Shown here piece after piece: positions 1 through 10,859 of a stretch of 64,000 nucleotides of DNA. Under the pieces are notes generated by a model that searched no databases, was not told the origin of the DNA, and worked only from the letters and a program-made list of their open reading frames with translations. Position numbers and translations under genes: made by a program. Positions within the stretch are counted from its first letter, which is position 1; the number at the start of each line of letters is the position of its first letter. The DNA is from Loxodes magnus (lineage: Eukaryota > Ciliophora > Karyorelictea > Loxodida > Loxodidae), in assembly GCA_946699065.1 (NCBI GenBank), contig CAMPDV010001211.1:52428-116427 (forward strand), in the 5' to 3' direction.

Positions 1-462
1 GAATATAAAAAAAGAGATGTTTTAGGGAAAGTGATACTACTTAACTAAAATATAATTAAATCTTAGTAAGTGGATAAAGATACCAAACTGATTTAAATAA
101 TAATAAATAGAAATATTTTCTTGGACAAATGTAAGAGAATTTAGTTGATGAGGTTTAGAACTATTTTAATAATCTAAAATCTAATAATTAGATAAGAAAC
201 ATGGATTTAAAACTAAGGAAACTGAAATTTATTAAAAGGATTTGAAAAGATAATAACTAAATCTCAATTTTAGTAACTAAATTATCCAGGTAAAATTTAT
301 TTTATTTTGATTTGCTTATAAAATTACAGATGCCATTCTAGATATTTGTATCAATTTTAAATTATTTTATAGAATTCCATTTATTAGGATATATATAGTA
401 GGTTCTATTTTAGTTATTCCTAGATACATTTAAAATAAGCTTTTAATATCTGTTTCTTCTGA
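1..462 (+). CDS. possible 3' end of an unidentified gene (partial at window edge)
   Basis: Frame 1 is open from the first base to a TGA at 460-462 when TAA/TAG are read as Gln and one internal TGA as Trp. The translation (about 153 residues) is Lys/Ile/Gln/Asn-rich with a reasonable spread of charged residues, but matches no family I recognise. Open frames are cheap in this composition, so this is a weak call. It would be the tail of a gene running off the left edge. No other frame here looks better. Confidence 0.2.
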
Positions 463-542
463 GAGGAATTTAATGGATAGTTTAAAAGTCTAATTATTGT
501 TTAAATTTATATTTTAATACTTAAAAGGAAAAATAATTAAAA

Positions 543-615
543 TGCCGAAACCCGGGATTGAACCGGGGACCTTTAGATCTTCAGTCTAACGCTCTCCCAA
601 CTGAGCTATTTCGGC
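543..615 (-). tRNA. tRNA-Phe (anticodon GAA)
   Basis: The reverse complement is a 73-nt canonical cloverleaf. It starts GCCGAAA and ends in the pairing TTTCGGC plus discriminator A. The D arm carries AGCTCAGTTGGGAGAGC (box A). The anticodon arm is GACTGAAGATC with anticodon GAA, and the T arm carries GGTTCAATCCC (box B). CCA is not encoded and there is no intron. It decodes UUC/UUU and so says nothing about the reassigned stop codons. Its T-rich 3' flank on the minus strand could serve as a Pol III terminator. Confidence 0.97.
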
Positions 616-969
616 TATATTTAATAAATCATACAAACTATTTAAGCTATAAAACTATAATAATCACTAATTAGTTTAATTTCCTTAGATTAACATAAAT
701 CATATAAGTATTTGATGAAGAATTAAATAACTTTGCTTCATAATTAAATTTAACTATCTTAATACTATTAAAGAACCTTAACTACTAAAATATTAAATAT
801 CCTTATAAATAAAGATTTTATACATTAAATATTAAAACTTTCACACATAAAAATAGTAGTTATATAAAAACTTAATAGGCTATATAAAGAAATAATAAAT
901 CCTTTATTTTTTTAATAATGCTATAATAATATATAAAGAAAAGCTTTCTAGTTAATAGTTTAATATAAA
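616..969. other. AT-rich intergenic stretch
   Basis: About 350 bases of A/T with short runs and no repeat, hairpin or coding signal that I can support. It separates the tRNA from the kelch-like gene and probably holds the promoter of the latter. Confidence 0.5.
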
Positions 970-1884
970 ATGGAAACTGAAAATTAAAAAAGTATAATTA
1001 AGATTTTATTCTTAAGGAAGTTATTAAGAAACTAAAAATAGAATCAAAGAGAATAATTTTCGCTAAGTTTGGAATAGGTGTAACTAAGTACGAAGTTATT
1101 CCTAATTTAGCTACAGTAAAATATTTTTTGTTAATACAAACTATTTTACAACCTTCAAATATTAAGAAGATTTATTCATTGTAGACTAAATAGTTTGATA
1201 GAAAGTAACTATATTGAAAAAGATTAATTAAATGAAACTTTCATAGAATAGATATAAAATGAAACAATTGTTATATCTAAAGGATTTCAGAGTGTAAGAT
1301 TTACTATACATACACTATAAAAAACAGAAAACTATTAGATAAAATTTGCAAGAAGCACTCATAAAACAAATTTTAATAAAAGGAAACTAATTTATATCAC
1401 TTCAGGGTCTGTTTCTATTGATCAAGGAGAATGAGAACATATAGCAGAATGTGAGGTATTTAATATGAGCAAAAATAGTTTTACAGGAATCCAATCTATT
1501 TAAATTCCAGTTAATTTTTTTGGTTGTGACTAGCATAATAAATAGATATATGTATTTGATTGGTATAATTAATAATTATATTATCGTAAGGATATTTAGA
1601 AATACGATATAATAAAGAATGAATGAAATTTTTGCCAGTTTGAGTTACTTGAAGGAGGATTGTACTCCGCAATTTTTGTTCCTCAAATAAAGGGTTTTCT
1701 CATATATGCGAACAAGTAATATTTAGATACCCTAATCTTTGATTTAAAATCCATTTTAAAAGAAGGTGAAGTATATCCATGTAATTAGAATATCTAATGT
1801 GATTATAATCAACCAGTTCTAAGCACAAATTTTTTTAAAATTCAATTTTGATAGCAGGCTGCATAGCTACGATCTGCGCGCTGA
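970..1884 (+). CDS. kelch-like repeat protein
   Basis: A single frame runs from ATG 970 to TGA 1882-1884 with TAA/TAG as Gln and TGA as Trp (about 304 residues). The first ~110 residues are Gln/Lys/Asn-rich. From about residue 150 the sequence alternates hydrophobic strands in kelch fashion, for example IYVFDWYNQQLYY, KYDIIKNEWNFCQF and GFLIYANKQYLDTLIF; the YDxxxNxW motif is typical of kelch blades. The Trp in KNEW is TGA. The end is uncertain: TGA 1849-1851 followed by TAG is an alternative stop. Kelch propellers usually bind partner proteins; no enzymatic domain is seen. The family call is inference from repeat pattern, not from a full alignment. Confidence 0.5.
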
Positions 1885-2639
1885 AAAATGGAATTTGATT
1901 TAGTGAAGAAGGAACATTTATCTGAAATTCTACTTTTTATATTTTAATATTTGGATTTAAATTAAAAAAGGATTAGAAAAAGTCAATAAACTTTATTCTC
2001 ATTATTTATCTTTGACTTATATATCTATCTTATTATTTTTAATTCTCATATTTTTGCTAATTTAATTTCATCAAAATAAGGTTAAGTCACTATTTTTTAC
2101 CTTGATTACTTTATCAAACTTTAAGATTTAATCATTTTTTATAAGTTAAACATGAAATATAATGTCATTTATGAAATAAATTTTTTATTATTTTGCCTTT
2201 AAAAACAAATAAACAATTCTTCCTTATTTTTATTTTGTCTCTAGCTATTTTATATTAAGCTATTTTAATCTTATTTATTTTTATTTCCTTTAATTCTTTC
2301 TATAAGTTACTCAATATAGGTTCTTTTTTATCTAGCATTTATTTTTATCCAAGTAATAAAAAGAAAAATTATTTAAAGATTATTAATAGAACTTTATTTT
2401 ATCATCTTCTGAAGCTTAAATATTTTAATAAATCAACTAATTTCTAGATTTTAAGTTAAGATTAAAACTTATTTAAGATCTTTAGCTTATATTTGGTTTT
2501 TAGTCTTTTACTTATAAATATCAATTAAGCTTATTATATCAGATGTATTACTTTTACTATTGTTCTATAAATAAAAATCTTTTATTTGCTTTAAGGATAC
2601 AATTATTTACTTTCTCATATACCTCAACAATCATAATGC
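1885..2639. other. AT-rich region without a supported gene
   Basis: Mostly T-rich on the plus strand. Around 2075-2105 a sequence resembles the 3' hairpin-B tail found elsewhere (AAGT-CAC next to TTTTTTACC) in minus orientation, so it could be the eroded end of the element listed at 2640-3056. A short GC-rich patch at 1855-1884 is the end of the kelch-like frame. Confidence 0.3.
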
Positions 2640-3056
2640 CAATACAAGTGCATTATTTAAGAATTGTTCATATCAATGTTTATCGATAGTTATCGCTAAA
2701 GTTGGAGTATTTATTCTATATTTATTGTTTTAAATTATAAAGTTTGTCTTAGTTGTTCTGACTTATGAGTTTCTGGAATTTTAAATTTCCTTTACGATCT
2801 ATTCTGCTTATGAAATTTTTCCTTAAATTTACTACAGAGACATGTTCAGATCTAGTCCCTATCGCTTATAAGAGTTTTCCGATTTAAGAATTTCCATAGA
2901 TTTTATAATTCATAGTTCGATAATAAAGTACTCTGATAGCTTTTGCTAGTTCTTAATTCTACATCTAAAGAAGAAAAAGATCGTTGGCCACTTCCTGTTA
3001 AGAGTTACTAGGTTATGCTGGAGAGATAAATTATTTCTAAGGTACCATTTTATATA
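2640..3056 (-). mobile_element. degenerate ORF1-type retroelement (head and ORF1 fragment)
   Basis: On the minus strand it begins near 3050 with the head AAAATGGTACCTTAGAAA, which is shared with the elements starting near 10730 (ATGGCACCTAAG) and near 24040. A Glu/Lys/Ser-rich, coiled-coil-like reading follows. No zinc knuckle or reverse transcriptase is visible. It abuts the next element (3087-3977) head to head. I take it as an eroded member of the same ORF1-only family; boundaries are approximate. Confidence 0.35.
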
Positions 3057-3071
3057 ATAAGAATAACTTTA

Positions 3072-3992
3072 ATTTTGAGGGTTGTTATATAAAAAAATGG
3101 AAGGATTCAAAAGAGTTTCTACACCACCTCCAAAAAGTTGGAGAGGAAACTTGAATCCAATCTTGATTAGTCTTCTTACCCTTAGCCATAACCTTTTTCT
3201 TAATTCTAACAAACTGAAGAGGAACAGAAACAAGCTCAGAAGACAACACATGAGATAACTCCAACCTCAGAAGAGAAGCCCAGATAGCAAATGAAGTCTG
3301 CTCTGCACCAGGAGGTCTCAAAGTTCAATCCTTCTGGCCAGATGAGCATGGAACAGCTCATCAAAGTGGCACTAAACCTCCAGGAAGAGGTTAGGAAACT
3401 GAGAAAGGACAATGAGAAACTGATGGAGCAACTCAACCTAGCGGAAGGAATAGAATCCAGCCTTATGTCCTAAGAAAGAGAACTAAGTGCTTTCTAAACA
3501 TATCTTAAGACAAGAGTAGCTAATCCTAAAATTAGCTTCAGAAACAATCTGATCTGAGTATTAGACTGGAAATACTAGAAAAGAAATTAGATGAACAAAG
3601 GTGAGATCCAATGATGATTGAAGAGACCAATAGGAATATTAAGGTTAAACTCCAAAAAGTAGTGAAGAAATGTTACTACTGCAATTCGACAGAACACTTA
3701 TGAAGACGCTGCAAGGAATTCCAAAATTTCAAGATGTAGTACAGGAATAAATAAAGAACCATACAAGTACAGTAGAGGAAGAAAAAACAATTGTAGTAGA
3801 GACAAATAAGAGAAAATTTAATTAGAAATAAGGATAGATATGGAAATGACAAGAGTAATGGGAGGAGAGAGGAGTAGAGACATCTAAAACTTTATTTTTA
3901 ACACTGGAGCAATCTGGTGTCCAGCATGAAGAGGTGAAAATCCTCGAAAATTGCTAAACTTAATTTATCCTATTATTATTTTGAGGGTCGTT
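3072..3992 (+). mobile_element. ORF1-only non-LTR retroelement with target-site duplication
   Basis: The 891-bp insert (3087-3977) is flanked by a 15-bp direct repeat with one mismatch, ATTTTGAGGGTTGTT at 3072-3086 and ATTTTGAGGGTCGTT at 3978-3992. The 5' end is the family head, ATGGAAGGATTCAAAAGAG then TTTCTACACCACC, in which arms GAAG/CTTC-like and GGT/ACC can pair. It encodes an ORF1 protein but no reverse transcriptase, so it must be mobilised in trans. The target repeat lies in the reading frame of a host gene: FEG codons occur on both sides (see 3993-4672). Confidence 0.7.
3291..3760 (+). pseudogene. ORF1 coiled-coil/zinc-knuckle protein of the 3087-3977 element
   Basis: It starts MKSALHQEVSKF at 3291. 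This start is supported by the parallel MKSVLHQEVSEF in the minus-strand copy near 16.3 kb. A Leu-heptad coiled coil follows (NLQEEVRKLRKDNEKLMEQL). The zinc knuckle at 3671-3712 reads C-x2-C-x4-H-x4-C, with the Trp between H and the last C encoded by TGA; the copy at 48.4 kb has TGG there. The start and the knuckle are in different frames, so at least one frameshift separates them. By analogy with LINE ORF1/gag proteins it would bind RNA. Basic Gln/Arg-rich sequence follows the knuckle. Confidence 0.6.
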
Positions 3993-4672
3993 TGCCAATC
4001 AGTGCATTAAAGAATATCAAATACACAATAATAATCGAAATAACAAATATTATAAATTGAAAAATACAAACAGATACTAGATAAATTAGGCGAAAATTAA
4101 ACCTTCAATTTCTGTCTATAGACGATACTATTAGAAAGATATAATCTCAAAAGAGATAAAAAATAATAGAGATTTATTAAAAGTTTATCCTAAAATATTT
4201 AATTCCAGTTTTCGACATTTTAATGTCAAATAGAAGAACTATAGGAAAAACAGACATTATATTAGGAAATTATTTGAAGTATCTATGGATAATAAGGATG
4301 TGTATATATGTATAAATAGCCAAAACAATTTTTAATAAAACTTAAGAAGAAAATTATGTTGATATATATAATAAAAGCAAAATCATTAAAACAGAAAATG
4401 GTGAAGAACCTAAATATAAGGAAAGAACAAGAAAAAACATAATAATAGATCTATATTAATATAACCAACTTAACCAGGCTTAATATATAGGACAAATTTT
4501 ATAATTAGAAATTAAGCAGTTTTAAACATAATTTTAAGATAAAGCAGATTCTGATATAAAATCCAATTTATAAATTAGGATGTCAGAAAAATTAAATTCT
4601 ATGCCATTCTTTATTTCAAGAGTATGCATTTTTAAGATTACAGGATATAGAAGCCGAATTTTAAATGATTAA
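3993..4672 (+). CDS. unidentified host gene, 3' part, split by a retroelement
   Basis: Frame from 3993 to TAA 4670-4672 (about 225 residues), open with TAA/TAG as Gln and one TGA as Trp. The translation has a balanced, protein-like composition, for example IIEIYQKFILKYLIPVFDIL and KTENGEEPKYKERTRK. I do not recognise the family. The frame continues leftward into the target-site duplication (tyr-phe-glu-gly codons at 3977-3988), and the same FEG codons appear before the inserted element at 3074-3082. The N-terminal part is obscured by that element and by the one at 2640-3056. After 4672 the sequence turns into featureless A/T. Confidence 0.4.
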
Positions 4673-5515
4673 CATTTTTAGCTTATAATATAAATTTATA
4701 TAAATAATAAAAAAATCTAAATTTAAACTTTTTAGGATCTTGTAATTTTAAAATAAGCTAAAACATCCCAAAGAATAAATGACTAAATTAAATAAACTAT
4801 ATAGTTATTATTTAATTATAAACTAAAATAATTATAAATTTCTTTACTTAAATAATAAATATTTATAAATAAATTAAATTTAAATTAAATTAATAAAAGT
4901 TTAAAATTCATTTTACTAATTAAACTAAATAAAAATTGTCGAAAGTATTTAAATGTCATTTAAATAATTATAAGAAAACCAAATAAAACATAATACTAAT
5001 TTTTATAGCATATATTTATTAAATAAATCTTTAAACAAATATTATTTTATAGAATCAGAAATATTTATACTAAATTAAATTTTTTAAATAAAATGTTATT
5101 AAATAAATTATTAAAAAACATAAATTAATCAAAATAAATAAAATATTTTTTTAATTAAAACTATAAATATCAATAAAACAAAAAAAGACATAGTCATATC
5201 CAAATTTAATTAATTTAGCAATTTATATCTATAAACATTTTAATACATTATTATATCATTTTTTAATAAATAAATAATAAATCAAAAATAACATTTGAGT
5301 TTACTTAGACTATTATTGGATTTAGACAAATAGCAAAATAGTATAAAATTTAGAATTTGATAGATGATATTAGTAGAGATAAATTTAAATTGTTTAATTA
5401 ATATTATAATTAAATTTATTATTTATATTAAAATAGTTTTTATTCATTTTATATAGCAAATTTATTTTAGGCATATATAAACTAGTATTTTTAATATTTG
5501 CTATAGACAATTAAT
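4673..5515. other. extremely AT-rich intergenic region
   Basis: More than 800 bases of nearly pure A/T with many short direct repeats of the TAAATTAAA kind. I see no gene, hairpin tail or repeat unit. Confidence 0.5.
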
Positions 5516-5518
5516 CAA

Positions 5519-5900
5519 TGGACAGTCTAGTAGGTAATCTGGTACAGTATATGCTGTATTACGTAATATATGCTACCAAGAATAAGGTTTGTTGACCTTT
5601 TGGAAGATATGTCTAAATTACTAGAAGGTTCTCTCTAGCGGTACGAAAACTTCCAATAACTCAATATTATTGCTGGGAAACTGAAATCCTAACCTCAAAG
5701 TTTTTCTATCTTCTTATGTCGTTAATTTGGCAGTAGTGTATGAGCACAAAATGATATGAATGCGACAAATTAATAGTATTTATTAAAAGAACTTTATTCA
5801 GATGTGTTATTTATCAAAAGAGATAGAATATCTCTATTTCCTTATCTTACAGCTTCAGAAACAATTTCAAGAATAATAAGGAAATCAAATTTCTGATTTT
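5519..5900 (+). mobile_element. degenerate SINE, family with GTAGGTAATCTGG head
   Basis: The segment at 5525-5660 aligns with the better copies at 13.4 kb and 59.4 kb: GTAGGTAATCTGG, a short inverted repeat (GTATATGCTGTATTAC region) and GGTTCTCTCTAGCGGTA. The region after 5700 (TTCTTATGTCGTTAATTTGG) matches the copy at 37.2 kb instead of the one at 13.4 kb, so the 3' half belongs to another subfamily. No clear hairpin tail remains. Confidence 0.55.
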
Positions 5901-5919
5901 AAAGACGGAGAAAAGAAAA

Positions 5920-6395
5920 AATATAAAACGTTAATTTATATTAATTTATTATTATTTTTAAATAAAGAAAAAAAATTAAATACTATAATAAATAATTTAA
6001 AATAGTTTTAAGCAAAATTACTAAATTAAAAAATTAGAAAAATCTAGAAACTTCTAATAATAAAATTATTGCATATAAATTAGTCTCATATAATTTATAA
6101 TGATAATGTTGACTTTAATTAAAAAATTCTACATTTAAAAACAAGAAAAATAACTAAGATTGGATTAATTAAATTTATCTAATATATTAATGAGGAAACT
6201 AAAATTATTGGCAGATAAAATTAGCAAGCTATCTATAAATAATTAATTATTTTTTCTTTTAAATTTATAATTTATAGCAAAATTTACAATTTTTTGAATT
6301 AATTAAATAAATAAATTTTTTGATTTATATCATAAAAAATATTAAAAAAGAAAAATTCTCTAAAAATAATCACAGACAAATTATAAATCTCTATT
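5920..6395. other. AT-rich stretch
   Basis: A/T-rich, low complexity; nothing supportable in it. Confidence 0.4.
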
Positions 6396-6399
6396 AAGT

Positions 6400-6960
6400 A
6401 CCAAGCAATAAGTCATGCACTAATAAATTCAAAATATGTAAAATGGAAACGTCAAGCCTTAACATCAAGTATAGGAGCTTGAGGAAAAATCTAGCATCTT
6501 ATTTCAAGCACCTTAGTACTAAAAAACGAAAATCCACAATTAGCTAATTTCAGAATTAAACAGATAAAATCAAATTCAACTAGTGAGCTCAGTTGACTGT
6601 AAGCCTATTTCTTAAAAATATTACATTGAATGATTTTATGGATGTGGACCAGATATTCAGCCAATAAAAATCCATCTATTAAAAGAAGAAAGATTTGTTA
6701 GAATTGAAGGAAATATAGACTCTAATTTCTTCCACTTGAACTAGAGATCTACTTTACGATAAGCTTTTACTTTGAGATGTATTAATGAATGCTCATAAAT
6801 TTTGCAGATATAAATAAAATCTAGAAAGAAGGAATGTTAAATTTTCGTACAGGAAAAGCAAGTTCATTTGCTCAAAAGAACTAGTACACTTGAAATTGTA
6901 GAGAATTAAAAGATATAGTCATGCTAGTGCAAAGCAGATTTTTCATATACTATTTTAAAA
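6400..6960 (+). mobile_element. degenerate ORF1-only retroelement copy
   Basis: Around 6478-6600 the translation (LEEKSS..., LKNENPQLANF, then a Ser/Glu-rich stretch) parallels the ORF1 at 14.72-15.4 kb (LEGKIAQLMSRTQ, LKNENFNLPI). The shared downstream DNA includes TTCATTTGCTCAAAAG at 6866 and CTCATTTGCTCAAAAAAG at 15246. Frames are broken repeatedly, so this is a dead copy. No target duplication or tail hairpin is seen. Confidence 0.45.
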
Positions 6961-7263
6961 TGATTACCTGAACTTTTAATATGATTTTTGATAAGCATCT
7001 TTTTATTATATTTACATACTTTTTCTCTTTATTAATCACTTTTTGTCACCTTTTGGATTTCTTTTTCTAGACCTTTTTATTTACATTTTTTAATTCTATA
7101 TTTTATGTAAGATAATCGTGTACAATCTGACGTCATCCTTTGTCCTCTTTTTTATTTTATTTAAAAAAACTATTTATGAGTTTAGGAGCACTTGAATGCA
7201 TTGCCCTTGAAAAATATTGACTTTTTAAATCGAGATTAACATAAATTAACATAAAAACATTGT

Positions 7264-7659
7264 TCATTTCTTCTTGCCAGATAAGGCTTTTGTCAACCAA
7301 TCCAAACCTTCGTATAAACCATCACCATTAGTAGCACATGTTGCTTGAATATACCAATTTCTTCCTTTCAATTGATGTAATTGTAACTTATCTGTCAACT
7401 CAGCTGCACTCATGGCATTCGGTAAATCTTATTTATTCGCAAATACTAAAATGCAGGCATTTCTTAATTCATCTTCTTATAACATCCTAAACAACTCATC
7501 TTTCGCATCTTCTACTCTTTCTCTATCATTTGAATCTACTACAAATATCAATCCATTCGTATTATTATAATAATGTCTCCATAATGGTCTTATTTTATCC
7601 TATCCACCTACATCCCATACTGTAAATGATATATTCTTATATTCTATCGTCTCTACATT
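7264..7659 (-). CDS. ARF-family GTPase, C-terminal exon (5' part missing)
   Basis: The minus-strand translation is unmistakably ARF (ADP-ribosylation factor): [77 protein letters not shown], ending LSGKKK and TGA 7264-7266. It has the switch-II DVGGQ and the NKxD and CAT guanine-binding motifs. The switch-II Gln is TAG (7600-7602), the NKQD Gln is TAA (7439-7441) and another Gln is TAA, which fixes TAA/TAG as Gln. The length to the stop equals ARF1 from about residue 52. The N-terminal myristoylation site, P-loop and switch I are absent. Upstream, TTTTGCAG just before the first matched codons could be a 3' splice site; otherwise this is a 5'-truncated copy. ARFs recruit vesicle coats to Golgi membranes. 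Confidence 0.93.
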
Positions 7660-7671
7660 AATTAATTTTCT

Positions 7672-8580
7672 GCAAAATTTTTTTCTTTTGCTTTTTTTTC
7701 TTATTGCTTTCAGATTATAAAGTTTTTAAATATCCTTTTATTTTTTTTTTATTCAAATTTTATTAATTTTTTTTTTTTAATAATCTTATTTCTAATGCTT
7801 TTAATTGATTTATCAATTTCTAGAAGAAAAATAAAAAACAGTTTTTTTTTAGTTGTAAATTTTTAAAGAATTTAATTTTGCAAGTTTTGAGCATCTTATG
7901 AAAATTACAATCCTTTTTTAGTATATTTATTTTTAAAATCAACTCGTTTTAATTTATTTTTTCATCAGGTTTCATTTTATTATTTAGTTTCTAAAAATTA
8001 GTTTATTATTTATTTAATTTAATCAAGATATTTTTTGATTTATTGTGATTTAAAATATTTAATTTCTTTCATTGCTAATTTTTTATCTTTTTAAGATAAT
8101 TTTTCGTTTAATAAGACTAATATTTTATTTATATATAACCAATATAGTATTTAGGTTTATTAATTAAAAGTCTATTAAAACAGAAATTTACTTAAAATGT
8201 AAGAATGCAGATTTTTTTTTTTTAATGAAAATTACCCTGAACTTTATGTTTAAATAAAAGAAAGATTTAAAACTTATTTTTAAATTGCAAGGTGTTTTAA
8301 GCAGTATTAATTAACATTTAATATAGTTTACTTAATAGCTTTGAAATTTTATTTCTAAACTCAATACATTTCTTCTTTTAAGTACTCTTGAAAATGTTAT
8401 AGTATTTCTTCTAGTCTCATTAAATTTAGATTTACTTGTCTATTTTTCATTAAGTTTTAGAAAGAATATATTTATTTTCATGTTTATTTTATTCTGCTTC
8501 GTGTTTATTTTATTATTCTATCAATTTGAGTCATATAGTCTTTTTTGCAAAATATTTAATTTATTATAATTATATTTTAA
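7672..8580. other. T-rich region upstream of the ARF exon
   Basis: Plus-strand T-rich low-complexity DNA. I searched it on the minus strand for an ARF P-loop (GLDxAGKTT) and the myristoylation start and saw neither. It is either an unusually long intron or unrelated DNA beyond a truncation point. Confidence 0.4.
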
Positions 8581-9105
8581 AACCGCCATAGTTGTTCGAA
8601 GGTGTATAACAAGGTCATCTTCATCAGATGTTGGGGAAGTTAAGTACCCATAATCGACTTTATGTCTTCCTCTGCTTTGGTTTGGTCTCGAGACATAAGA
8701 TTCTTAGACCTTCAGCACTGGCTTAATTTAAATTTAATTTATTTCTGGAACTAAAAAGAAATAATATTGCTAGCTTCATCAGAGGTGGGGAATTTAAGTA
8801 CCCATAATTGACACATGTCGTCCTCTGCTTTGGTGATGCAATGAGACACAATCCTGCCATGTCCTTGGACCTCCAACATGTAGATAAGATTACGAGTATT
8901 CTTAAATTATATCAGTATTGAACATTTTTATCAGTACTGAATAATTATACCAGTATTGAACAAGGTCTACCAGTATCTGATAATTTTATCAGTAACAGAC
9001 ATTCTTGTCAGTATGAAACATTTTTTTTTAAAGAGATGCGCACCAATGAGAGTGCTACGCGCTCTATAATTAAATTTATTTATTTATGTTTTAATTATAT
9101 ATATA
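8581..9105 (+). mobile_element. SINE (AACCGCC family) ending in tail hairpin A
   Basis: It begins AACCGCCATAGTTGTTCGAA and contains two tandem copies of a core (CTTCATCAGA...GGGGAA...TTAAGTACCCATAAT...CTCTGCTTTGG) at about 8618-8690 and 8774-8835. A diverged run of TCAGTATTGAACA-type repeats at 8905-9020 follows. It ends with hairpin A (9031-9070) and an ATTTATTTATTTA tail. A second, nearly collinear copy lies in minus orientation at 61219-61734, which defines both ends. There is no coding capacity. An internal Pol III promoter is expected for a SINE, but I cannot identify convincing A and B boxes. Confidence 0.8.
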
Positions 9106-9303
9106 AAATTTATATATTTTAAGAAATACAAATCCTTCAAAAATATAGATTCGTAAAATAAAAGTAAGTCAAATTGTTTGAAACGTTATATATTTTAAGA
9201 TTGGTAGTCTTTTTATCAAATTATAGTCAGAAACTGATTAAATTTATCAAAATTGAAAAATATAAGAAAATGATTAAAATTTTTAAAATCAATAAATAAT
9301 TAA

Positions 9304-9830
9304 CGTGGATCGATCTTTATTGAATTCAAACGATTAAATAAAAAACCAAATTTTATTCTTAATAAAGGATATTAATATTCTAGCTTTACCTGTTTTCTGT
9401 TTTCATATTTTCTTCTTTTCTCTGCTTTTCAAATCAAAATTTATTACCTTCTTTCTCTATTTGCTTTTGAGCCAGTCCGAAGGCAGGAGTTAGAGGATAA
9501 TCGATATTTGTGTCAAATGTCACAGTTTAGTTAAATTCATCTAAGTAAAATTATTTCTGGTCTCAATCAAATCTGTATGTATTTCCAATTCTAGACCAGA
9601 TAAACGAAATGTAAAGGCAGGATGGCTCTGAGAACTGAATTTCAGTGTTTTCTAGTTAGGGTCTCGTACCAATATAGAGAGCTCTCAAATAAATAATGCT
9701 ATCACACAAAAGGTACTTCCTTACTGACTTGTGATGGCATCTATTACAAGAGTACTTGTAATGAAGTCTACACTGCAACGAATTACTTACTCAGCTGACG
9801 AGAGCCCAAAATCTTAAAAAAAAGGAATTA
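9304..9830 (-). mobile_element. SINE ending in tail hairpin B
   Basis: Minus-oriented. The 3' end is hairpin B at 9304-9333 (ACGTGGATCGATC.../...GATTAA on the plus strand). The body shares the block CTTTTCTCTGCTTTTCAAATCAAAA-type and CCGAAGGCAGGAGT (9478-9492) with the elements at 12.79-13.25 kb and 60.84-61.2 kb. The 5' boundary is approximate. It is non-coding. Confidence 0.55.
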
Positions 9831-9980
9831 ATAAAAACTTATCAAAATATTAAATTAAAATTTTAGTTAAATTATTAAAAAAATTAGAGATATTTATCTA
9901 AAAATATAAGTAGTTAAGTTTTAAAAAATATGGATATAAAAAGCTTTTTATGGGAATTTTTATAGTAATAATTTATTGAA

Positions 9981-10735
9981 GTGACTTCTCCTTTTTTTTG
10001 TTTATCACTAAATCAAAAGTTTGTTAGAGTTTACTTAAAATCAATAAGTTTCCAGGTCATATTCGTTCGGATTTTCCGGTCGTAAATTCTTATCAAATTC
10101 TTTTTTTCATTATTATGAATCGTATGCAGGTAAAATCCAAGCTATCATGTCTAAAATCGTCTCATCGCGTCAGTAATTGTTGGAGCTTCTGGATATGGTT
10201 AGAATCTTTTTTTCTAATATAAAATTCCGTTTGGTGAGCAATAGGTCTTGAATAATTTTAAAATTCCTCTCTTCGTTTCTTAATATTATTTACTCTTAAA
10301 TCTATAGCATTGATTTACCTTGTGTCCGTATTTTTTACAATATCAGCATCTTTTTACTATTTTCTGATAGGAAAAGTACGGATTATTTTCTTCTCTTGAT
10401 TCCGATTTCAGTCATTGATTAGGCTTGTTATGTTCCAGTTATCTAATCCTTTAATCAAAATTTTATTTTAAATTCCATTCAATTTGATTAATTTATCCTT
10501 GCATATACTACAAGGATGTCTGCTGATTTAGTTGCTTGCTAAGATTTTATTCATTTATTAATTTGTTTATTATTAAAATTAGAGTCTAGGTTATTTGTTT
10601 AAGGTCTTAGACTTCTTTTATTAGCTTCTCATTATCTAACTTCAGCAAATAGAAGTCGTTAGAAAGTTAAGGTTCATTGTTAAGTTTTGTTAGAGAGGTC
10701 TATATTTTCTTAGGTGCCATTTTTATCCTAATATT
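9981..10735 (-). mobile_element. ORF1-only retroelement with zinc knuckle and tail hairpin B
   Basis: Minus-oriented. The head AAAAATGGCACCTAAGAAA is at about 10730-10712. An ORF1-like reading follows, with a coiled coil (ELQ/KLDNEKLIKEVQDLKQ). The zinc knuckle near 10325-10360 reads C-W-Y-C-K-K-Y-G-H-x-V-N-x-C, with Trp as TGA. The 3' tail is hairpin B at 9981-10008 (GTGACTTCTCC...GTTTATCAC). No reverse transcriptase is present. It abuts the gene at 10860-11819. Confidence 0.6.
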
Positions 10736-10859
10736 CTTTATATAATAATGGTAATCTTAGATAATTAGCATTTAATAAATTATCAAATAAAATGGATTAT
10801 TATTTTTTAGTTTCAATAGATATATAAATATTAATTATATATTAATGATTGAATTTACT

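Noticed and set aside
1849-1895. GC-rich patch GCAGGCTGCATAGCTACGATC as a small RNA hairpin
   Set aside because: It is read in frame as the end of the kelch-like protein; pairing is short and not supported by other copies.
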